Source: Paratrimastix pyriformis (lineage: Eukaryota; Preaxostyla; Paratrimastigidae). Taken from it: DNA of 64,000 nt. A program made the position numbers and the translations under genes. The stretch spans positions 1-64,000 of the forward strand of contig JAPMOS010000062.1 of the NCBI GenBank assembly GCA_027972325.1, in the 5' to 3' direction. Positions 52,914-63,864 of this stretch are shown here, piece after piece. The notes under the pieces are model-generated. The model saw only the letters and a list, made by a program, of their open reading frames with translations, did not search any database and was not told the origin of the DNA. Numbering within the stretch: the first letter of the stretch is position 1; each line of letters opens with the position of its first letter.

Positions 52914-54273
52914 ATGTCGTTGAGGTTGAGCACGCTATTTTTCTCTCTCAACGCGCAACGCGGAGATCCAGATATTGCCCCTCTTCCGCTCGAGGTCCTT
53001 CGCTTTTGTGACTTGAAATTTTCAACTGCGGTTCGCAGCCCTTCCTTTCTGCAGGATTTCGTACCACACTCGGTATGCGGCTCATCTTCCTTTTCCCTCC
53101 TTCCACCGGTGTTTTTGGACGACCTTCTCAGTGATTTCCCTGGAATTTCTACCGGAGATCACTCCAACAACCCGCCACCAAGCCCCTCCATCATTCGATA
53201 TTTCACATTAGCGATGCTTCCCCCTCCCCCGGCTGACCGAAAGAAGCATAATCTCGCACAAGCGCCTTTGGGTGATGTGCGATGGCACGGACCGGACCTT
53301 TCTGAGACGTCATCATCACGAAGATCTCTGGAAGGGCGACTCCACCCCCAGAGCGGCGCGCGTCAGCTCCAAGCGGCTTCACTTGCCCGTTGGGCCACAA
53401 CCCTGCGTGCGAACCGAGCGGATGTCTGCGGTCTGGCATCTTCATCTCTTTGGGCATCTCTCGTGGAACCAATGTCCGGTGGAGACCGTCAATAGCCCTC
53501 CTCCCTCAATCCTGTTGAAGAACGGCACCTCTGTGCTTCGTTGTTCTGACACCCCTTCACCTCTTATGCTGCCCCGCAGACGGGCGGCCGGCTCCGTTGG
53601 TGGCTGTGACCCTGGAGGATCTCTACACCGACCCTGGCGACCTCTACGTGGCCGGGTTCGCCTCGGCTCCCTTAGGCACGGCCGTTGTGAGCCTCGCCCG
53701 CTACGATCCGCTCCGGGCAGGCGGGCGGGCGCACTGGTGGGACCGGGCGACGGCGGTGGATGCCCGAGGGGATGGCGGCAGCAGGAGGAGGATGTCAACC
53801 CGCAGACGACAGCGTCTGCTCGCCACGAGAGTGCGCAAGGTCTGTTTGGGCGGGTGAGCGGTGTTGATGGTGCGCAGTTGTGTTGAAGGATCGACGCTTG
53901 ATTTAGTTTCTCTTTGGTCTTCGCCTCCCCTCACCCATCGCCCCCCCCCCCCCCCCCCACCCCCCCACCCCCCTCACTGCAGGCAATCATCCACGAATGC
54001 GCCCACCTCCTCGGCCTGCCTCATTGTACGACATCCTCCAGTCTCCACGAAGCATCTTCAACTTCCCCTGTACCCCCGCCAGCCCAGCAGCAGTCCGACC
54101 AGATGGTTCGACCAGCTTGCGTGATGTGCGCGACCACATCGATGGAAGAGGAGGACCAGCAGGGTGAAACACTCTGCCCGACCTGCATGGAGCTTTGGCG
54201 GCGGGGAGTGCGGCTTGTTTTAGCTGATGAGGTGAATAAAGATGATAATTTGCCACATGGAGAAACGAAATGA
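52914..54273 (+). CDS. AMZ: Archaemetzincin (M54 zinc metalloprotease)
   Basis: The 3' part is well supported: exons 53580-53839 and 53983-54273, preceded in phase by 52914-53430. Both introns start GTCTG. The 5' start is less certain. The central segment VAVTLEDLYTDPGDLYVAGF, then AVVSLARYDP, is the archaemetzincin DLY/SxxRYDP region. It is followed by the zinc motif HECAHLLGLPHC (HExxHxxGxxHC), then CVM and a later CPTC, the M54 signature order. The stretch between HC and CVM, normally four residues, is about 30 residues here and rich in Ser/Pro/Gln. The total of about 355 residues is near the family norm. It is probably a peptidase of unknown substrate. Confidence 0.85.
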
Positions 54274-54444
54274 CTCAACCCAATTCTTTCGCGCAAGTGG
54301 ATTTTTATCAATCCCCCATCCTCAAAATTGTTCACCCCTTGCCGAAATTGCGAGGGCATGACCCAAACGGGAGAGTGCGGACCCGGTGTCTTTTGGGAAC
54401 TCAGTTGGTTTCACCCAACAGGGGGGGTAGACCGGCTGGTTCAC

Positions 54445-55285
54445 ATGGCTTCCCAGTTCGTGGTTCCCGGAAAAGTCATCCGATCACCCATTGATTTGCA
54501 CAAATTTCAGGCTTCTCAAGCCTATGTTGTGTTGCTCAATTTTGTTGTGACCGTAAATGAGGAGATCTCTGGGAAAAAACTCTCCTATCTAATCCCCAGG
54601 GCAGTTTCTCCTCTTGCCCTGAGGGTGATGGACCTCCTTGACGATCTTACCTCATCAATTGAACAATTTCCACCCTATACGCAACCACAACGGTTCGGTA
54701 ATCGCGCGTATCGGGACTGGCATGGACATCTTGTGGCAGTCTGTTGTCCTCCACCGGCGGCGGACGAATGTGAGCTGATTTTTTACTTGTGTAGAACTCC
54801 GAGACTATGCTCCGGAGGCTTCTGGGTGAACTCGATCCTGCCACCGTCGAGCTCCGCCCATATCTGGAGGACAGCTTCGGTAACCCGACCCGGATCGACT
54901 ACGGGACGGGCCACGAGACCGCCTTCATCGCCTTCCTTTGTTGCCTGTGGCGCTTAGGGCACCTTGGCCCCTCGGACGTGCAGTTTTTCGGGCTGCGAGT
55001 TTTCCCCAAGTCTGCCCGCCCCCCTGGGGGTGTCCACCCACCCGCTCATTGTTGGACAATCGCCGGCTAGGTATCTCTCCGTGTGCCGGACACTCCAGCA
55101 GCGCTACAGCATGGAGCCTGCCGGTACGCGTGGCGCCTGGGGCCTGGATGACTTTCACTTCTTCCCCTTCCTCTGGGGCTCGGCGCAGCTCATTGGTCTG
55201 GCCCCCCGACCGTCCCCCGTGCCATCATCGTCCCATTCAATCATCATCATCTAATCATCATCCAGCCATCATCATCATCATCAGC

Positions 55286-55322
<37 letters not shown>

Positions 55323-56190
55323 TCATCATCAGCATCATCATCTCGCCTGTTGTCCCACCGCAGGGAGCGCCATTCCCCCGGACAGCGTGCTGCAGGACGG
55401 CTTTCTGCAGGCTAACGGCAACGAGTTCATCTACGTGGACGCCGTCCGGCACATCACCAGAGTCCGCGTTGCGATGTGGAGTGTGGGGGCGCCGGGGGCG
55501 GTGGGAGGACGCCAGTGCGGTACTCCGGGGACGGGCGGGTGGGTGGGAAGAAGGGGGCCACATGGCACAGCGCACGCACCACAGCCATATGCGTTGTATG
55601 CGCCCACTTTCCACGCAGCGCTCACGCTAGCCCTTATCTCCCGTGCGGACCCGAACCCTCGAACCCGTCCGCAGGTGAAGCAGGGCCCGTTCTTCGAGCA
55701 CTCGCCCGTCCTGTACAATATCACGGCCGTCCCCTCGTGACGCAAGATCAACCAGGGGCTCATCAAGATGTACAAGGGCGAGGTCCGGGCCCGGTGCGCC
55801 CCCCTGGCTGCCTGGCTGCCCGCTTGCGCGCCGGGCATCATCGATGCCCGTTGTCCGATGCTCGGGTTGTTGTTGCCTGCATACCTGTACGCATGGTTGC
55901 CTGTCTGTCTGCTTGCATACCTGCATGCCTCCCTTTGTTTGTGCTCGTGAGGAGTTTATCGTGTTTCGCCCCGCTCATCCCCTCTCCTCCGCCTGCCACC
56001 CGCGTCCCCACTGGCCCCCACCATTGCAGGTGCTCAACAAGGTGCCCATCATGCAGCACTTCTTCTTCGGCTCGCTGTTGTCCTTCGCCCCCAACGAAGG
56101 CCACCCCCTGCCCGTGCTGCCCCTGCAGCCCTCCATCACTCAACCCCCGGAGCCCCTGGTCACCCCGCCTCCGCCGCCCCCCATGGCCGA
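54445..56190 (+). pseudogene. PTPA (PP2A activator) copy A, inactivated
   Basis: This copy is nearly identical to the intact gene at 59672 (offset 5,227 bp), with the same start ATG, the same exons and introns, and the same intronic ATC/CAT microsatellite. It carries a TGA at 55738-55740 where the intact copy has TGG, which would truncate the protein before KINQGLIKMYKGE. Downstream, about 100 bp present in copy B (after SPGA) is missing, and from about 56,385 the copy runs into unrelated repeat sequence. Similarity starts exactly at the ATG, so the copy lacks the promoter of B. It is a recent tandem duplicate that has lost function. Confidence 0.88.
55245..55345. repeat. ATC/CAC trinucleotide microsatellite in a PTPA intron
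   Basis: CATCAT and CACCAC arrays in the intron before the GSAIPPDSVL exon. They are duplicated at about 60,472-60,572 in copy B. Confidence 0.85.
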
Positions 56191-56404
56191 ACTGATGCCC
56201 CCGTCACACTACTCCCCCGGGGCGATGGAAACCTCTTTCCCCTGGCCCCGACCCCGACTCCCCCTCCGCCCACCCCGTCGCCCACCCCCGCCGTGGCCCA
56301 GCCCGGCGGACCAGCACCCACGAGCACGCACAGTTTTCGTGCGTGCATCACCCCCGCCAACCCCCGTGTCGGGGGCTCCGGCTGGGGAGGAGAGCCAAGC
56401 CGCC

Positions 56405-56790
56405 GGGGTGGGGTGGAAGGTGCAAGGGCTCAGGGCGAAGTGGTGGCCGATACGGCCCCGAGCGCTGGTGCTGTGGGACGTGCCGCACTGGGGGGGCGCG
56501 GCTCCCCGCTCTCGTCGGTCTGCCGTCGGTCTTCCGCATGCCGCCGCTCATGGTTGCCGCGCACCACCTCATGCCGAACAGGGCGAGCATGCTCTCCACC
56601 AGCTGCGTCCCGATGCGCCGGCGGCACAGGCTTTGTACATCCAGCCTGACCTTGCCCCTCGTCTCCAGGCGCCTTTTCCTGGCCTCCGCATTCTCCGGCG
56701 GTCGTATCATGCCCAGTCCGCAAGTTCGCAGGCGCCCCGCCACCCGGCGCGACCCGCGTTTGCTGGGTCTCGGTTTGTTTTTGTAAGGGC
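56405..56790. mobile_element. Retroelement fragment joined to the end of PTPA copy A
   Basis: About 56,410-56,500 repeats 38,815-38,895 almost base for base (GGCCGATACGGCCCCG and GTGCTGTGGGACGTGCCGC are shared). Further sequence to 56,790 has no clear match in the window. It replaces the last part of the PTPA copy A C-terminal exon. Confidence 0.6.
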
Positions 56791-56823
56791 AAAACAAAAG
56801 GTTTTACTGCCTTGCCGCGGGGG

Positions 56824-56940
56824 CGGCGGCTCCTGCGGGAGGGGCGGCTCCTGCGGGAGGGGCGGCTCCTGCGGGAGGGGCGGCTCCTGCGGGAGGGGCG
56901 GCTCCTGCGGGAGGGGCGGCTCCTGCGGGAGGGGCGGCGA
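56824..56940. repeat. 18-bp GC-rich minisatellite, about 6.5 copies
   Basis: Unit GGGGCGGCTCCTGCGGGA repeated head to tail without visible variation. Confidence 0.9.
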
Positions 56941-57149
56941 CGGCCTGGAAGCAAGAAGTATTGAATCAGACGAACATCCACGATTGATGGTCATACCGAG
57001 CAACTCCCGCACCCACCGCTGGGTCGAACCACAGACCTCGGGTGCAGTCAGCGGGCCTGGAAATTTGGCAGTCGGCAGTCGGGGGATCTGTGAGATCGAT
57101 AAGATTCAAAGAATGAGTTGAAGATCGGGGAGGTGTGTGAGCTCTGCTG

Positions 57150-59604
57150 CTCAGGTCGCCGGCAACTCCTACTCGATGACTGCCGACGCGCGCCCCACCC
57201 AGGGAGGCCCCGCCCTTCTCGCCAACGAGCCCCATGTGGGTGGCTTTTTGAGGGGCCTTTTTTTGGGTGTCGTGGTTTGGCGATTTTTTACTGATTCCGT
57301 GTTTTGGGGGTTTCGCGATGAAGGACTGGCGGCAGGTCTTTGTTGGTGATGGGCTGTGTGGAGTTGTCTGGAGGAGGGCGCAGACGTCCGCTGGCGTGAT
57401 GTTGAGCGAGTACTGGACGCAATTTGACGGGTGAGCTCCTTCGAGACGCTGGTGCTTCCCCGTAGCACCAGGTGGGATGACAAAGACGATGTGAAGCTCG
57501 CCGCCGCCCAACCGTTCCACCAATTCCTTGATCGTTCCCCCTTCAATGGGGTGGTCTGCTCGAATGGTCATCTGGAAGCATAGGCGCCGACTGGGAATGA
57601 GCGAATCGATGGCCGGGAATTTGGCGCTCTTTGGGATCCCTGTGGAAGAAACGAGCGAAGAAGGGTCAGACAGGCGAAGAAGGCAACAGACATATGTCTG
57701 ATGAACCCGGGTCGATATCCTTGATTTCGCCAAAGCGATGCTCGACCAGACCACGTGGGAGGACAAACGATTCCAGGAGAACGACAGGGCTGTATGCGTC
57801 TGTATGAGGAGTGAGGGACCACGTACCACCCCTCTTGAGGGCCCGCAGAACGTAGGTTTCGAATAAAATGCCGTCGAGGCCTGCCGAGCCCAAGATGAAA
57901 GCAGGCGAAGGGAGACCCAGACCGCGGTTCCTTTCCATGGGGGAGAGCGTGGAGAGGAAATTATAAAGACGCTCTTGGTCCCTGGCGAGCAAAACGTCGA
58001 AGCAAGCATCCCTCACCAGGCGCGAGGCAAAGTAGAATTCAAAGTGCTGGTGGTCCTTTGTAGGGTGCATCAGCAAAAGGTGGTGCGATCCGGCAAGCAG
58101 AGTCGCCGTGTAAGGGATTTGATACTCTTGCAAATGAATGGTCGGTGAGAAGAGCGGGAATGACCCGGGGGACCCGCAACGGACCCTGGATTCTCTGTCG
58201 GATGTCGTGCATAAAGGGTTCGAGGTGTGGAAATGTGGAGAGAAGGGCAGTCGTGCCCGCCGCGACATCAGTGTCCGCTGACGACAACAAGTTGCTATAA
58301 GCAGTGAGGTACTCCTCGTCCGACATCCTCGTCGGGCGGAGGGACGAGGTGGCGACAAATGCATATCGGGCAATTCCGCCAAAACTACGAGCGGCATCTC
58401 GCAGAGAACAACAAGAGGAACAACAGACGTTTCGAAAAACCAGGGGACAAGAGAGATGGCCCCCTGGGCACGCTCCGCGAACTGTCGGAGTTCCTTCAAG
58501 GTCCACCTGGGAGCAGAACTGGGTATCGAGCCTGTACAGCTCAAGGAGATACAGACGGCGGCGCGTAATAGTCCTCACGAAAGGGGGGAAGTTGCGACAG
58601 TGCAGGGGAGGAGATGTAGAGCAGCCTGCACCGTGGTGGCAGGCCCAAGACCAACTTGCGTTGGGTATCGATAATCGCGTACGAATGCTCGTCGTAGAGA
58701 AACGCATTGACATCTTCGCAAGGCGACCACCGGCCATCCACAAACTGGTAGCGTTGCCCCTCTCCCTGAAGGACCAGGCAAACCCGGGCACCACCCGCGG
58801 CCAGCCGGTGTGCGGCGTAAATTCCGAAGGCTGACTTGCCAATGCCTGGCGACCCACTGACGCACATCAGTGGCTGGGTTGGGCTGCGTTCGGTCAGGAA
58901 TTTGAGGAACTCCGGGAACCATTCGCGAACAAAGAATTTGCCTGCCGGGTATAAGGGGCAATCGCCAACCTCGCCCGTCTCGGGCAGAGGTTGCGATTGG
59001 AACCGATTCAGCAATTCCACTATAAAAAAGGCAGATATGAGGACAGAAAGCCGCGGAGTGGGGGAGTGAGTGCGTGTTTGAAGCAGACCAAGAGTTTGGC
59101 CAGAAGGGGCGGCGATAGCGGCGACGGAAGCGGCGGGAGTGACGATGGAAGCTTTGGCTACGAGAGAAAGAACGGGTTTCATGAAGAAAACAAAATCGGA
59201 ATCAACAAAGAAGGAGCAGTGTCACAACAACAAAAGATAATCGGCGCCATCGAATTCGCACGCACAGAGGAAGGCGCGCCACAGACGATGCGGAGGAAAG
59301 TTCAGGGAAATGAAAGTGGCGAGTAACCCGGAGCCCAAGCCGAACTGTCTCATTTCGAAAACATCCGCAAGCTGTTCTTTCGACGGGAAACGGTTGGACT
59401 GAACCTGCAACTCATTCTCAGTCCACATGAGCAGGGTTTCCACTTCCGGTGGGTGGGGCTTCAGGGACTGGACAAGAGTTCGAAATTGCTCCACCTTGGC
59501 GGCTGAGAAGCAAGAAAAATCAACGAACCAACACAACAAACAAACACAAGCCGACATGCCGTTGTCTTGGCTGCTTGCTCTGCTTCTTTCGCTGTTTCCA
59601 TCAT
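57150..59604 (-). CDS. Crinkler/RHS-type P-loop NTPase protein, multi-exon
   Basis: Phase-consistent minus-strand exons include 59556-59604, one ending at 59502, 59019 down to 58557, one beginning at 58506, and further exons to about 57,350. The 3' end is uncertain. Landmarks in order are KFFVREWFPEFLKFL, the Walker A VSGSPGIGKSAFGIYAAHRL, ISSPAL, PPWTLKELRQF, FGGIARYAF, FYFASRLVRDACFD, GLDGILFETYVLRALKRGGTW, AKFPAIDSLIP, CFQMTI and LHIVFVIPP. This arrangement is characteristic of Crinkler and trypanosome retrotransposon-hot-spot proteins. At least five introns start GTCTG or GTCCG. It is divergent from PTPA copy B with about 68 bp between start codons. The usual N-terminal effector domain is absent or very short. 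Its role in this organism is unknown. Confidence 0.75.
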
Positions 59605-59671
59605 CGCTTGCGACGTCGACCAAAAGCCGGCTCCTGTCGGCACGCCCAGGGGGTTATGTACGTTATCACGG

Positions 59672-60512
59672 ATGGCTTCCCAGTTCGTGGTTCCCGGAAA
59701 AGTCATCCGATCACCCATTGATTTGCACAAATTTCAGGCTTCTCAAGCCTATGTTGTGTTGCTCAATTTTGTTGTGACCGTAAATGAGGAGATCTCTGGG
59801 AAAAAACTCTCCTATCTAATCCCCAGGGCAGTTTCTCCTCTTGCCCTGAGGGTGATGGACCTCCTTGACGATCTTACCTCATCAATTGAACAATTTCCAC
59901 CCTATACGCAACCACAACGGTTCGGTAATCGCGCGTATCGGGACTGGCATGGACATCTTGTGGCAGTCTGTTGTCCTCCACCGGCGGCGGACGAATGTGA
60001 GCTGATTTTTTACTTGTGTAGAACTCCGAGACTATGCTCCGGAGGCTTCTGGGTGAACTCGATCCTGCCACCGTCGAGCTCCGCCCATATCTGGAGGACA
60101 GCTTCGGTAACCCGACCCGGATCGACTACGGGACGGGCCACGAGACCGCCTTCATCGCCTTCCTTTGTTGCCTGTGGCGCTTAGGGCACCTTGGCCCCTC
60201 GGACGTGCAGTTTTTCGGGCTGCGAGTTTTCCCCAAGTCTGCCCGCCCCCCTGGGGGTGTCCACCCACCCGCTCATTGTTGGACAATCGCCGGCTAGGTA
60301 TCTCTCCGTGTGCCGGACACTCCAGCAGCGCTACAGCATGGAGCCTGCCGGTACGCGTGGCGCCTGGGGCCTGGATGACTTTCACTTCTTCCCCTTCCTC
60401 TGGGGCTCGGCGCAGCTCATTGGTCTGGCCCCCCGACCGTCCCCCGTGCCATCATCGTCCCATTCAATCATCATCATCTAATCATCATCCAGCCATCATC
60501 ATCATCATCAGC

Positions 60513-60549
<37 letters not shown>

Positions 60550-61848
60550 TCATCATCAGCATCATCATCTCGCCTGTTGTCCCACCGCAGGGAGCGCCAT
60601 TCCCCCGGACAGCGTGCTGCAGGACGGCTTTCTGCAGGCTAACGGCAACGAGTTCATCTACGTGGACGCCGTCCGGCACATCACCAGAGTCCGCGTTGCG
60701 ATGTGGAGTGTGGGGGCGCCGGGGGCGGTGGGAGGACGCCAGTGCGGTACTCCGGGGACGGGCGGGTGGGTGGGAAGAAGGGGGCCACATGGCACAGCGC
60801 ACGCACCACAGCCATATGCGTTGTATGCGCCCACTTTCCACGCAGCGCTCACGCTAGCCCTTATCTCCCGTGCGGACCCGAACCCTCGAACCCGTCCGCA
60901 GGTGAAGCAGGGCCCGTTCTTCGAGCACTCGCCCGTCCTGTACAACATCACGGCCGTCCCCTCGTGGCGCAAGATCAACCAGGGTCTCATCAAGATGTAC
61001 AAGGGCGAGGTCCGGGCCCGGTGCGCCCCCCTGGCTGCCTGGCTGCCCGCTTGCGTGCCGTGCATCATCGATGCCCGTTGTCCGCTGCTCGGGTTGTTGT
61101 TGCCTGTATACCTGTACGCATGCCGGTTGCCTGCCTGTCCGCATGCATAGTTGCCTGTCTGTCTGCTTGCATGCATGTATGCCTTCCTTTGTTTGCGCTC
61201 GTGAGGAGTTTATCATGTTTCGCCCGCTCATCCCCTCTCCTCCGCCTGCCACCCGCGCCACCATTGCAGGTGCTCAACAAGGTGCCCATCATGCAGCACT
61301 TCTTCTTCGGCTCGCTGTTGTCCTTCGCCCCCAACGAGGGCCACCCCCTGCCCGTGCTGCCCCTGCAGCCCTCCATCACTCAGCCCCCCGAGCCCCTGGT
61401 CACCCCGCCTCCGCCGCCTCCCATGGCCGAACTGATGCCCCCGTCACACTACTCCCCCGGGGCGATTGCCGCGCCCTGGGCGGCTGTCGACGGGGTGGAA
61501 GCCACGGCTCCCGCACCATCCCGGCGCGCCCTTCCGTTCACCATCACCGGCGGAAACCTCTTTCCCCTGGCCCCGACCCCGACTCCCCCTCCACCCACCC
61601 CGTCGCCCACACCCGCCGTGGCCCAGCCCGGCGGACCAGCACCCACGACCCGCACAGTTTTCGTGCGGGCATCACCTCCGCCAACCCCCGTGTCGGGGGC
61701 TCCGGCCGGGTACACACCCGCCGGGGTGGAACACTACCTCGCTGCGGCAAGTGCTCCCCCCGTGGCCAAAACGCCCTTGTCTCCACCGCTTCCACCGCTC
61801 GCATCGGAGCGACAAGAGCAGCACTCGGAGCCGGAGGAAAGGAAATAA
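59672..61848 (+). CDS. PTPA: PTPA: serine/threonine phosphatase 2A activator (intact copy B)
   Basis: Exons 59672-59965, 60022-60236, 60298-60422, 60591-60688, 60902-61009 and 61270-61848 join in phase to 472 residues. All five introns start GTCTG or GTCCG. PTPA is a peptidyl-prolyl isomerase-type activator that helps load metal into PP2A catalytic subunits. Signature segments are FGNRAYRDWH, SFGNPTRIDYGTGHET, LEPAG-like MEPAGTRGAWGLDDFHFFPF, FLQANGNEFIYVDAVRHI, PSWRKINQGLIKMYKGEVL and NKVPIMQHFFFGSLL. The catalytic region is complete. About 150 residues of Pro/Ala/Thr-rich sequence follow the domain, longer than in yeast Rrd1/2 or human PTPA; this is probably a disordered tail. Tandem copy A lies upstream. 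Confidence 0.95.
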
Positions 61849-62078
61849 GGAATTAAAAGCAGTCAACCGTTTTCCCGCAAACCAAAAGCAGCGATGGTTC
61901 CCATCAACTCTTTCCCTTCATCATCGTTTTCGGAGCCTCACAGCAAAGCAGGGGAATTCTTTAGCGAGACTGGCACCTTCTAACCCATTGGAACGGAGGG
62001 TAATTGCTTCCGTGTCACCCGCCGTCTCCTTCCTTCAACTCCCTGTGGAAAAGCCGCTCTACACACTTTTTTTGGCTC
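61849..62078. other. Intergenic spacer between PTPA and the PSI-domain gene
   Basis: No gene is seen; presumably the PTPA 3' end and the promoter of the next gene. No motif is convincing. Confidence 0.4.
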
Positions 62079-63864
62079 ATGGCTTGTCCCCGCTGCTTCT
62101 TGCTGGTTTTTCTTCTGCTCCCTGTCATTCACGGTCTGGACGTTTCTTTCTTGGGCGACCATCTCACCAAACGACCACCCTTTCTGTAGCCTGGCAATTG
62201 TGCTTCAATTCGACTGTCTGTTTTTTTTTTTTTTCCCCCTTGCATTTCTTTTGCGAACACGTTCTCGGATTAGGAAACACCACTTTCTTCTTTGCATGAA
62301 GAAATCTCGAGCGGAACAAGTATTGTTTCGATGACTTCCGGTTTTCATCGCATCACCGCATCTCAGAGGGCCCGCTTGCAAGATGCTGCGCCGGCAGATG
62401 GAGGCGCTTCTTGTGCGTCACTTAATGAAGACGACTTCATCCGATTTCGTGTACAATTCAAAAATGGTCTCATCTGCATGTGCATCGACGACCCCCCGAT
62501 CCAGCCGTCCTCCTCTTGGATCCGGGATTCGACCACTCGGATCGTTGGTGGCCTTGTTTCACTTGCCTCAAGAATTCAAATTTGTCTGACCGGTATCCTG
62601 GACTCCCACTTCACCCTGGATCAATCCGGCGAGCGCACGGTCACATTGTCGGCCTTTCTTGGCTCGGCCCTGGCCCTGGTCACCACCGGGCTCTCGGCAC
62701 TCTCCTTCACCTTCACCGGAGAGCCTCAAGAGTGGCAATCGGATCAGATGTATTCCGGCTCGGCCCCAACCGCCTGGACCCTGGATGAGCTGTCCCGGAT
62801 GACCGTGTCCGCCGAGGTTGACCCTGCCACGGAGACTCTCCTTGTGTTTTGCCACGGGACTGAGGGCCATCAGGTGAAGCTATTCGTGGTTCCCGAGGCC
62901 AACGACCTGGTGAAGGCTCGGTCGCCCCTGGCCGCATCTCGGGCTGCTGCTTTGGCCAACACACTCCCGCCCCATTCTGCGTCCGCTTTCGTTCGGTCTC
63001 TCCCGGCTCTGCTGGGTGCCTCTTCTTTGGCTGAGATGACGCCCACCCTGGTTTCGGACGAGCATCTGGCGAAGACCCTCATCAACGCGACCATCTCTGT
63101 GACCACCTGCCAAGGCCTCGGCTGCATTTCCTGCCTGGACGCCGCCCAAGTCTGCGGCTGGTGCCCCCAGCAACAGCGTTGCGTACCCCGGACGGACACC
63201 TCCCAGTGCGTTCAATTCGCTGTCGACTGCACTGGTCTGGCGTTCGAGCGCCCGCCCTTCTTCACACCTGGCCTTTTCTCTGCCCGCGCAGCACATGTCA
63301 CCGATTGGGTCTTCTTCTGTTTTCCTCTGGCCATGTTCCTGTTAGGCGTGAGCCTTTTCCTTGCCCAGTTCCCTAAGGTCGTCACGTTGCATTCCCCCTG
63401 TTGTTAAAATGAACATCCTTTTTCCCTCTGCTCAGATCGTGCGGCAGGCCGAGCGAAACCGCTCGCCGGGCCAGCCTCCGAGCGTGGTTGCCCCGCCTCT
63501 CCCTCCTCCGCAAACCAGCTCCTCGTATGGCACCACCGATCCCATCTCACCGGCTGCCACCACGACAGTTGCTCCTCCCCAAGTTCCCCCCACTGCTCCG
63601 GCCGAGCAGGACGCCGCTCGCGAGGTTGCTCGGGCGGCTGCTGCGAATTTGGTCGAAAACCTGATGCGGGGCGTCGAGGAGGAGAGCCGTCGCTCTCGTG
63701 AGGGTCTACAGCATGCATCGGGCATTCAATCCTCGTCAGGTGCAGCGGAGGCCGCCGCGGGCGCCCCGAAAGTCATCGATATCGACCCGACCTTCCTGCT
63801 TCTTGGCGATCTCGCCGACCCTGTGGCGGCTCTGGGTCCTGCGCCGCCCTCGCTCACCTCTTGA
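62079..63864 (+). CDS. PSI-domain type I membrane protein
   Basis: Exons 62079-62133, 62302-63377 and 63436-63864 join in phase to 519 residues. Exon 1 is a signal peptide (MACPRCFLLVFLLLPVIHG), and its intron starts GTCTG. The ectodomain (to about residue 350) is Ser/Thr/Ala-rich with no clear fold. It ends in a PSI (plexin-semaphorin-integrin) cysteine module: CQGLGCISCLDAAQVCGWC, then QQRCVPRTDTSQC and a final C. A single membrane segment (WVFFCFPLAMFLLGVSLFL) precedes a 140-residue Pro/Ala-rich cytoplasmic tail with a charged helical stretch (VENLMRGVEEESRRSREG). It is probably a cell-surface or endomembrane receptor-like protein; the ligand is unknown. Topology is inferred from the signal plus one TM. 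Confidence 0.8.

Noticed and set aside
55738-55740. TGA read as tryptophan (alternative genetic code)
   Set aside because: The intact duplicate has TGG there, and the GST and archaemetzincin genes use TGA as their natural stop, so simple inactivation of copy A is the better explanation.
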